A stretch of DNA of 5,590 nucleotides from Anaerolineae bacterium CG2_30_64_16 (lineage in GTDB: Bacteria; Chloroflexota; Anaerolineae; CG2-30-64-16), in the NCBI GenBank assembly GCA_001871755.1, contig MNXL01000367.1, forward strand, positions 1,410 to 6,999, in the 5' to 3' direction. The notes under the pieces are model-generated. The model saw only the letters and a list, made by a program, of their open reading frames with translations. It was not told where the DNA came from and ran no database searches. Position numbers and translations under genes: made by a program. Below are positions 1 through 5,503 of the stretch, piece by piece; within the stretch, counting starts at the first letter, position 1; every line of letters begins with the position of its first letter.

Positions 1-3000
1 ATCACCGCCTTTGCCAACCAGGTGGCCGCCGCGCTGGAGAATGCGCAGCTCTACCAGGCCGAGATAGGGCACGCGGCCCGATTGAAGGCCATCGGCGAGG
101 TCGGACGGCAGATCACCTCCCTGCTCAAGCTGGAGCCGCTGCTGGATCGCATTGTGAACTGCATCCGTGAGGCCTTCAACTACCGCTACGTTACCATCCT
201 CCTGGTTGATCCAGCCAGGGGGGAGTTGGCACTCAGGGTGGGGGCAGGTTATGAGCTGGAGCTGACAAAGGCGCCGCGCCTCAGAGTGGGGGAGGAGGGC
301 ATCTGTGGCTGGGTGGCGGTCAGCGGCGAGCCGCTGCTGGTGGGCGATGTCTCCCAGGAACCGCGCTATTTGAAAGGGCTGGCCAACACCCGCTCGGAAC
401 TGGCCGTGCCGATCCAGGCCAAGGGTCGGGTCATCGGGGTGCTGGACGTGCAGAGCACTGAATTGGAGGCCTTTGACCAGGATGACCTCTTTACCCTGCA
501 GACGCTGGCCGACCAGGTCGGTGTGGCCATCGAGAACGCGCGGCTGTTCGAGGAGAGCAGCCGCCGGGCCGAAGAACTCGCGACTCTTCAGGCAACCGTG
601 CTCGAGATCACCGCTCCGCACGATTTACCTACACTGCTTCACACTATTGTCGAGCGGGCGGCGCAATTGCTGGACGCTCGGGGTGGCGGGATGTACCTGT
701 GCGATCTGGGCCGCAGGGAAGCCCGCTGCGTGGTGAGTTACAACACCCCACATGATTACACCGGCACGATCCTCAAGTACGGTGAGGGTGTGGCTGGCAT
801 TGTGGCCGAGACCGGGCAGCCGCTGATCATCGACGATTATCGTGCCTGGAGCAGACAGGCCGCTGTCTACAAAGAGGAGCAGCCTTTCACTGCTGTGCTC
901 AGCGCACCGCTGATCTGGCAGGATCAGGTAACAGGAGTGATCCACGTCTTGGACGATGTGGAAAGCAGGCGCTTCAGGGAGGCTGACCTGGCACTGCTGA
1001 CCTTATTCGCCAACCATGCGGCCATCGCTGTAGAGAATGCCCGGTTGTACGAGGAAGCCCAGAACGAAATCACCACGCGGGTGCGGGCGGAGGAGGAAAT
1101 CAAGCGCCGGGGTGAGGAACTGGAGGCGCTGCGGGAAATCTCCCTGGCGATCACCGCCCAACTGGGACTCGACGAACTCCTGCAGAACGTCGTGGAGCAG
1201 GGCTGCCGCCTGCTGGATGTCAGGGCGGGGGGTGCCTACCTGATCGATGAGACGAGAGGCGACCTCGAGCTGGTCGTCAGCCGCGGCTACACGAGGGACT
1301 ACACCGGCACGCGCCTGACGCCCAGCGAGGGGCTCTGCGGCAAGGTGTTGCAAAGCGGCGAACCGCTGGCCGTGGACGACTACAGCCATTGGGAAGGGCG
1401 GTCGCCGGATTGGGAGGCCGAGCCGCTCACTGCCGTCCTCGGCGTGCCTCTCAAGCGCGGCGAGCAAATCACCGGTGTCCTGGAGTTCGCCGAGGTTTCC
1501 AGGGCGAGAAGTTTCGACGAGCACGCCGTCTGGCTGGCTACCCTCTTCGCCAACCAGGCGGCCATCGCGCTGGAGAACGCCCGGCTGTACAAGGCCGAGC
1601 AGGAGCGGCGCCACATCGCAGAGACCTTGTACCAGGCCTCCACCGTGCTCAGCTCAACCCTGCAGCTAGATGAAGTGCTGGGGCTGATTCTGCAGCAACT
1701 GCGACAGGTGATACCCTACGACAGTGCTTCTGTCCAACGGCTGCAAGACGAGCGTCTGGAAATCGTGGCCAGCCAGGGATTCAAGGAGCCAGACAAAGTA
1801 GTGGGCCTGGTCTTTCCCATCGACCCCAAATTCCCCAATCATCGCGTGGTCACGACCAAAGCGCCGGTCGCCATCGAAGACGTTGTCCAGGATTACCCCC
1901 ATTTCAAGGACGAGGCGGATACCTACGCGTCGGGCCGCATTCGCTCTTGGTTGGGGGCGCCGTTGGTGGTTAAGGATCAGCTCATCGGTATAATCACCGT
2001 TGATCGAGCGGAGGTGCGTCCTTATACCACTGAAGAGGTTCAACTGGCCATGGCCTTCACCAACCAGGCCACCATCGCCATCGAGAACGCGCGCCTGTTC
2101 GCAGAGACGCAACGCCGGCTGCAGGAGGTGACGCTGCTCAGCCGGGTGATTGCCCTCACGGCCGCGGCCGAGGACGTACCGGCCGCGCTCGAGGCGGTGT
2201 GCGCCGAGTTGGCTCGCTTCTTCGGCGTGCCCCAGGCCGGGTTCGCCCGCCTCAACCCTGAACGCACGGCCGCCGAGGTGGTCGCCGAGTACCGGGCGGC
2301 GGGCCGCCCCAGCACGCTGGGCGCGTTCATCCCCGTCGAGGGCAACCCCGCCATGGCCTACGTCCTGGAACACAAGGTCCCCCTGGCGGTGACAGACGCC
2401 CAGACAGACCCGCGGCTGGCGCCGGTGCATGCGCTGATGCGTGAGCAAGGTATAGCCTCCATCCTGCTCGTGCCGATCGAGAGCCGCGGGGCGGTGGTGG
2501 GCACGCTGGGCCTGGGTAGCCTGGAGCGCCGGGAGTTCAGCGGGGCCGAGGTGGCGCTGGCGCAGGATGTGGCCAGCCAGGTGGGGCAGGCTCTGGCCCG
2601 GCTGGGGCTGCTCCAGGAGACCCGCGTTCACGCCGAACGGATGGCGCGGCTGGCGTCGGTGAGTGAAACGCTGACCCTGCCCCTGGACGTGGCGCGGACC
2701 ATCAGCGCCATCGGGGAGGGTGCGCTGGCGCTGTCCGGGGCCGGCCGGGCGGCCGTCTACGTGCGCAACCCAGACGACACGGTCAGTTGCCCGTGGGCGC
2801 ACGGGCTTTCGCCGGCCTACGTGGCGGAGGTGAGCAGGCGGGCGCGGGAAGTGCCCGGGGGCCGGCTGTTGGCGGAGCCGGCGCCGGTGTTCATCGAGGA
2901 TACAGCCCAACTGCCGGCGGATGCGCCCGTGCGGGAGCTGGCCCGGGCCGCCGGCTACCGGGCGACGGCGCTCTGGCCGCTGGTCTATGAGGGACGGACG

Positions 3001-3870
3001 GTGGCGGCTGCCGCCTGCTACTACGACGCGCCCCACACCTGGCCGGAGGCTGAGCAAGAGGTCATGCAGGCCTTTGCCGGCCAGGCGGCGGTGGCGCTGG
3101 AGAACGCCCGGCTGTATGAGTCGTTGCAGGCGGCGTTGCAGGCCCAGGACGAGATGATCCAGAACGTCTCGCACGAGCTGCGCACCCCCCTGACGACGAT
3201 CTCAGGGTATGTCGAACTACTGGGGGAGGCGGCCCTGGGGCCTTTGACCGCCGAACAGGCGCAGGCGCTGCGGGTCATGCGCCTGCAGGCCAGACAACTC
3301 TACTTCATGGTGAACCGGCTCCTGACGTTGCAAACCATCGACGCCAGGGGCTTGCAGACGATCAAGGTGGAGCCGGAATTGTTGCTCCACCAGGCGGTGG
3401 AGGCCTGGCAGGCGCGGGCTGCCGCGGCCGGGATCCGGTTCGACCTGGAGGTGGCCCCCGATATACCGGTCGTGGAGGTAGACGTCGATCTCCTGAACCA
3501 GGTCTTCGACAATCTGTTGGACAACGCGGTGAAGTTCAGCCCGGATGGCGGTGTCGTGCGCGTGCGGAGCTGGGCCGAGCGGTCCGCCGCCCCTCCGGAG
3601 CGCCCGGTGCTGATCTCCATCGCGGATCCCGGGATCGGCATCCCGCCGGACAAGCTGGGGCACGTGTTCGAGCGTTTCCATCAGGTGGACGGGAGCACGA
3701 CCCGGCGTTTCGGCGGCGTGGGCATCGGCCTGGCGTTGTGTCGCAAGATCGTGGCGGCGCACGGTGGCCGTATCTGGGCGGAGAGTGACGGGGAGGGGCG
3801 GGGGAGCACTGTCTACGTTGCGCTGCCCGCGAGCGCCTCTGAACCGGTCATCATGAGTGGATATACTTGA
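1..3870 (+). CDS. Multi-GAF sensor histidine kinase (5'-truncated by window edge)
   Basis: This is the C-terminal 1289 residues of a soluble sensor kinase that would autophosphorylate on His and pass the phosphate to an unseen response regulator. The frame is open from base 1 and begins inside the last helix of a GAF domain (FANQVAAALENAQLY), so the start is upstream; the GTG at 22 is only an internal codon. Counting from base 1, complete GAF domains lie at about 29-184, 196-350, 376-530, 543-700, 708-872 and 884-1040. HisKA is at about 1048-1115, with His1058 in SHELRTPL and an ExxT motif after it. HATPase_c is at about 1155-1280, with N box Asn1171/Asn1175 (DNLLDNA), G1 box DPGIG from Asp1209 and G2 box GGVGIGL from 1238. 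No membrane segment or receiver domain is seen, so it probably acts in the cytoplasm. GAF ligands cannot be read from sequence; no phytochrome-type Cys-His motif was noticed. Kinase identity is near certain; ligand and partner are unknown. Confidence 0.95.
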   Translation: MTAFANQVAAALENAQLYQAEIGHAARLKAIGEVGRQITSLLKLEPLLDRIVNCIREAFNYRYVTILLVDPARGELALRVGAGYELELTKAPRLRVGEEGICGWVAVSGEPLLVGDVSQEPRYLKGLANTRSELAVPIQAKGRVIGVLDVQSTELEAFDQDDLFTLQTLADQVGVAIENARLFEESSRRAEELATLQATVLEITAPHDLPTLLHTIVERAAQLLDARGGGMYLCDLGRREARCVVSYNTPHDYTGTILKYGEGVAGIVAETGQPLIIDDYRAWSRQAAVYKEEQPFTAVLSAPLIWQDQVTGVIHVLDDVESRRFREADLALLTLFANHAAIAVENARLYEEAQNEITTRVRAEEEIKRRGEELEALREISLAITAQLGLDELLQNVVEQGCRLLDVRAGGAYLIDETRGDLELVVSRGYTRDYTGTRLTPSEGLCGKVLQSGEPLAVDDYSHWEGRSPDWEAEPLTAVLGVPLKRGEQITGVLEFAEVSRARSFDEHAVWLATLFANQAAIALENARLYKAEQERRHIAETLYQASTVLSSTLQLDEVLGLILQQLRQVIPYDSASVQRLQDERLEIVASQGFKEPDKVVGLVFPIDPKFPNHRVVTTKAPVAIEDVVQDYPHFKDEADTYASGRIRSWLGAPLVVKDQLIGIITVDRAEVRPYTTEEVQLAMAFTNQATIAIENARLFAETQRRLQEVTLLSRVIALTAAAEDVPAALEAVCAELARFFGVPQAGFARLNPERTAAEVVAEYRAAGRPSTLGAFIPVEGNPAMAYVLEHKVPLAVTDAQTDPRLAPVHALMREQGIASILLVPIESRGAVVGTLGLGSLERREFSGAEVALAQDVASQVGQALARLGLLQETRVHAERMARLASVSETLTLPLDVARTISAIGEGALALSGAGRAAVYVRNPDDTVSCPWAHGLSPAYVAEVSRRAREVPGGRLLAEPAPVFIEDTAQLPADAPVRELARAAGYRATALWPLVYEGRTVAAAACYYDAPHTWPEAEQEVMQAFAGQAAVALENARLYESLQAALQAQDEMIQNVSHELRTPLTTISGYVELLGEAALGPLTAEQAQALRVMRLQARQLYFMVNRLLTLQTIDARGLQTIKVEPELLLHQAVEAWQARAAAAGIRFDLEVAPDIPVVEVDVDLLNQVFDNLLDNAVKFSPDGGVVRVRSWAERSAAPPERPVLISIADPGIGIPPDKLGHVFERFHQVDGSTTRRFGGVGIGLALCRKIVAAHGGRIWAESDGEGRGSTVYVALPASASEPVIMSGYT

Positions 3871-3894
3871 CAAGGTGACAAGGTGACAAGGTGA
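3868..3894 (+). repeat. Triple octamer tandem repeat TGACAAGG overlapping the stop codon
   Basis: Three perfect copies of TGACAAGG (3868-3875, 3876-3883, 3884-3891) are followed by a partial TGA (3892-3894). The TGA stop of the multi-GAF kinase is the first three bases of copy 1, so the repeat tract begins exactly at the end of the coding region. The period of 8 is not a multiple of 3, which fits a non-coding repeat. Short octamer tracts of this kind act as slippage-prone microsatellites or dispersed intergenic repeats; no function can be read here. Confidence 0.85.
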
Positions 3895-3963
3895 AAAAAC
3901 CTCACTTTATCTTGACATTGTTACATTGTATCTTCTCAAAAAGGCGGGGACAAATCTGCTCAA

Positions 3964-3982
3964 GCCGAGTCCGTGACTCGGC
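3964..3982 (+). other. Hairpin 1 of the intergenic dyad (7-bp stem, loop CCGTG)
   Basis: The stem arms are GCCGAGT (3964-3970) and ACTCGGC (3976-3982), with the 5-nt loop CCGTG. It is perfectly paired and GC-rich. Its outermost G3964 could pair instead with the inner arm of the surrounding dyad, so the junction can shift by one base. It is an inverted, diverged copy of the hairpin at 3991-4009. No T-tract follows, so it is not a standard intrinsic terminator. Confidence 0.7.
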
Positions 3983-3990
3983 GGGCGAGC

Positions 3991-4009
3991 GGCGGATCAC
4001 GGATCCGCC
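3991..4009 (+). other. Hairpin 2 of the intergenic dyad (7-bp stem, loop CACGG)
   Basis: The stem arms are GGCGGAT (3991-3997) and ATCCGCC (4003-4009), with loop CACGG. The loop is the reverse complement of the loop of hairpin 1 (CCGTG), and the match extends to seven bases (3970-3976 against 3997-4003). Read on the minus strand, the hairpin matches hairpin 1 at 13 of 19 positions, and all six differences form three compensated base pairs. Confidence 0.7.
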
Positions 4010-4059
4010 TTGAGCTGACCCGGATTATTGAGAAGATACCTGAAAAGTGACCTCGAAAC

Positions 4060-4077
4060 CCCCCGCGTACGCGGGGG
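4060..4077. promoter_or_regulatory. 18-bp perfect palindrome upstream of the PAS kinase gene (operator, hairpin or lone CRISPR-like repeat)
   Basis: CCCCCGCGTACGCGGGGG is a perfect 9+9 dyad. It ends 12 bases before the ribosome-binding site of the next gene, a position where it could be a dimeric repressor operator or an RNA hairpin acting on translation. Its core CCCCGC...GCGGGG also has the form of type I-E CRISPR repeats, and the surrounding 29 bases (4058-4086) have that repeat's usual length and a CC end. Only one copy is present, so there is no array here. No T-tract follows, which argues against an intrinsic terminator. The palindrome itself is certain; its role is not. Confidence 0.5.
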
Positions 4078-4089
4078 TCTGGGCCAGTG

Positions 4090-4097
4090 AAAGAGGG
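4090..4097 (+). promoter_or_regulatory. Ribosome-binding site choosing the ATG at 4102
   Basis: AAAGAGGG has a GAGG core (4093-4096) five bases before ATG 4102, a workable Shine-Dalgarno. The in-frame GTG at 4087 has only palindrome-bound G residues upstream, so the ATG is preferred. Confidence 0.6.
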
Positions 4098-4101
4098 CAA
4101 G

Positions 4102-5370
4102 ATGAAAACAAACCCACCAGCCAGGGAGGCCGGTCTACGCTGGCGGATCCGCGATATCATCACGCGGGCCCGGGCGATGAATGAGCTGCGCCAGGCCAGA
4201 AACCAACTGCAAGCCGCCCTGGATGCCCTGCCCGCGGCCGTCTCCTGGATCAGCTCGGACTTGAGATACCTGGGCGGCAACCGGTACCTGGTCGAGATAC
4301 TACACCTGCCGCAGGCAGCCTTGGCCGGTGAGGAGGTCGGTTTTCAGGGCACCAGCCCGGACCTGGCCGAATTCGCGCGGGATTTCTTCGTCAGCCCAGC
4401 CCAGCAGGCTTCCCGAGAGATCACCTCATTAGTCGATGGCGTCCTCCGGCGGTACCTGGTCGTTGCCAGGAAGTACCAGCAGGGTCAGGCGGCCACCTTC
4501 GTGGGCATCGATATCACTGAGCTCAGGCAGGCGGGAGAAGAGATCCGAAGGCTGAACCAGGACCTGGAACGCCGCGTTGCCGAACGTACCGCGCAACTGG
4601 CGGCGGCAAACCAGGAGCTGCAAAGCGAGATCGTCAGGCGCCAGCGGGCGGAAGAAGAAAGCCGGAGAGCCCTGGACCAGGAAAAGGAACTCAGCGATCT
4701 CAAATCGCGTTTCATCTCGATGACGTCCCACGAGTTCCGCACTCCGTTGAGCATGATCCTGTCTTCCGCGCAACTGCTGGAACAATACGGCCAGCAACTT
4801 GCTGCGGAGCGCACCCTGAACCATCTCCGGCGGATCCAGGCCAACGCCAAACAGATGGGCGATCTGCTGGATGACGTGCTGACCGTCGCCAAAGCCGACG
4901 CAGGCAAGCTGACCTTCAACCCCAAGCCCCTGGACATCCAGCGTTTTTGTCAGGAGCTGGTAGAGGAGGTACAACTGACGGTCGGAGCCGCGCACACGGT
5001 CACTTTTGCCCATCGTGGCCAGTGCAACGATGTGTATGCGGATGAAAGCTTGCTGAGGCAGATCATGCATAACCTGCTCTCCAACGCCATCCACTACTCG
5101 GATCCGGGCAGCCCAGTCCGCTTCGAGCTCACCTGTAGTGATGACAGGGTGACTTTCCAGGTCAGCGACCAGGGCATCGGGATCCCTCCAGAAGAGCAGG
5201 GACGGCTGTTCGAGGCCTTCCATCGCGCCAGCAATGCCGGGCACATCCCCGGCACGGGCCTGGGGCTGACGATCGTCAAACGGGCGGTGGACCTGCACGG
5301 CGGCGCGATCGCGGTCTCCAGCCAGGTCGGGAAAGGCACGACGTTTACGGTCACAATCCCGGCCGGATAG
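4102..5370 (+). CDS. PAS domain sensor histidine kinase
   Basis: This is a complete 422-residue soluble kinase. ATG 4102 is chosen over the in-frame GTG at 4087 because a GAGG motif stands five bases before it. One PAS domain covers about residues 33-140; it opens with ALDALPAAVSWISSDLRYLGGN and closes with the PAC-like GIDITELRQA. A heptad-rich coiled coil follows at about 141-200 (LERRVAERTAQLAAANQEL). HisKA spans about 198-265, with phosphoacceptor His210 in SHEFRTPL and an ExxT motif. HATPase_c spans about 305-420, with N box Asn324/Asn328, G1 box DQGIG from Asp356 and G2 box GTGLGL from 384. All catalytic motifs are intact. No membrane segment or receiver domain is present, so it should be cytoplasmic and needs a separate response regulator. 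It lies 231 bp after the multi-GAF kinase stop, a gap full of inverted repeats, so independent control is likely. The PAS ligand is unknown. The sequence style resembles cyanobacterial kinases, from memory only. Confidence 0.95.
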   Translation: MKTNPPAREAGLRWRIRDIITRARAMNELRQARNQLQAALDALPAAVSWISSDLRYLGGNRYLVEILHLPQAALAGEEVGFQGTSPDLAEFARDFFVSPAQQASREITSLVDGVLRRYLVVARKYQQGQAATFVGIDITELRQAGEEIRRLNQDLERRVAERTAQLAAANQELQSEIVRRQRAEEESRRALDQEKELSDLKSRFISMTSHEFRTPLSMILSSAQLLEQYGQQLAAERTLNHLRRIQANAKQMGDLLDDVLTVAKADAGKLTFNPKPLDIQRFCQELVEEVQLTVGAAHTVTFAHRGQCNDVYADESLLRQIMHNLLSNAIHYSDPGSPVRFELTCSDDRVTFQVSDQGIGIPPEEQGRLFEAFHRASNAGHIPGTGLGLTIVKRAVDLHGGAIAVSSQVGKGTTFTVTIPAG

Positions 5371-5406
5371 TCTTCCTTTTGGTTACTACTCAGCCTTTGT
5401 GGCGAT

Positions 5407-5438
5407 GTCATTCCCGCAAGCTCTTAGCGGGAATCCAG
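5407..5438 (+). other. Hairpin A of the 130-bp repeat (ATTCCCGC/GCGGGAAT)
   Basis: The 8-bp perfect stem pairs 5410-5417 with 5427-5434 around a 9-nt loop, flanked by GTC and CCAG. It matches the reverse complement of hairpin B at 25 of 32 positions. The same hairpin recurs at 5537-5568 in copy 2. Confidence 0.8.
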
Positions 5439-5457
5439 CGGCGCTGCCAGCGGGAAC

Positions 5458-5489
5458 CTGGATGCCCGATAGAAGCATTCGGGCATGAC
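5458..5489 (-). other. Hairpin B of the 130-bp repeat (ATGCCCGA/TCGGGCAT), inverted relative to hairpin A
   Basis: The 8-bp perfect stem pairs 5462-5469 with 5479-5486 around a 9-nt loop. Its outer CTGG (5458-5461) can pair with CCAG of hairpin A (5435-5438), and its ATGAC (5485-5489) with GTCAT of hairpin A (5407-5411). The unit could therefore switch between two local hairpins and one long-range fold. Confidence 0.8.
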
Positions 5490-5503
5490 GGCTGAGTAGT
5501 TAC

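Larger units (their letters stand above)
3928..4039. repeat. 112-bp dyad element with 12-bp perfect outer inverted repeats
   Basis: The left arm GTATCTTCTCAA (3928-3939) is the exact reverse complement of the right arm TTGAGAAGATAC (4028-4039). A second inverted pair lies inside: GCTCAAG (3958-3964) and CTTGAGC (4009-4015). Two short hairpins sit within that pair. The whole could fold as a branched stem in RNA or extrude as a cruciform in DNA. The plan resembles small non-autonomous palindromic elements (MITE or REP-doublet type). The arms contain TA at 3929-3930 and 4037-4038, which would fit a TA target duplication as made by IS630/Tc1-type transposases, but TA is self-complementary, so this is only suggestive. 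No ORF of note lies inside. It could instead be a structured leader of the downstream kinase mRNA. Confidence 0.7.
5374..5503. repeat. Tandem 130-bp palindromic repeat, copy 1
   Basis: This 130-bp unit begins four bases after the stop codon of the PAS kinase. Its sequence starts again at 5504. Outer inverted arms ACTACTCAGCC (5385-5395) and GGCTGAGTAGT (5490-5500) are perfect over 11 bp and enclose two hairpins. The hexamer GTTACT lies on both sides (5382-5387, 5499-5504), possibly a target duplication. No ORF is supported. It resembles the widespread GTCATTCCCGC...GCGGGAATCCAG family of dispersed intergenic palindromes. With no T-tract after its hairpins it is not a classic terminator, but a transcript of the kinase gene running into it would end in strong stems that could protect its 3' end. 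Confidence 0.85.

Noticed and set aside
22..24. GTG as start codon of the multi-GAF kinase
   Set aside because: The frame is open upstream to base 1 and encodes ITAFANQ, the normal beginning of the GAF closing helix, so the GTG is internal.
1..3120. Bilin-binding phytochrome or cyanobacteriochrome GAF
   Set aside because: No phytochrome-type Cys-His motif was noticed and no PHY domain follows; the Cys residues in ICGW and LCGK lie in the ordinary GAF strand context.
1666..3174. Long open frame on the minus strand (502 codons) inside the multi-GAF kinase
   Set aside because: It lies wholly antisense to a gene with clear domains, in the most GC-rich part, where stops are rare on the opposite strand. 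Its translation is rich in Arg, Gly and Pro and shows no domain.
3889..3908. Intrinsic terminator AGGT-gaaaaa-ACCT after the multi-GAF kinase
   Set aside because: The stem has only four base pairs and is followed by CACTTTAT, not a T-tract.
3912..3940. Promoter with a perfect TTGACA -35 at 3912-3917
   Set aside because: No acceptable -10 hexamer lies 16-18 bp downstream; the best is TCAAAA at 3936-3941 with 3 of 6 matches. A non-housekeeping sigma factor cannot be excluded.
4087..4089. GTG as start of the PAS kinase
   Set aside because: It has no spaced Shine-Dalgarno apart from Gs inside the palindrome, whereas ATG 4102 has GAGG five bases upstream.
4429..5298. 289-codon open frame on the minus strand inside the PAS kinase
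   Set aside because: It is antisense to conserved HisKA/HATPase_c motifs, its translation shows no recognisable domain, and no separate ribosome-binding site was evident.
5410..5434. Intrinsic terminator for the PAS kinase gene
   Set aside because: The stem is strong but no T-tract follows, and the same hairpin is part of a tandem dispersed-type repeat, which explains it better.
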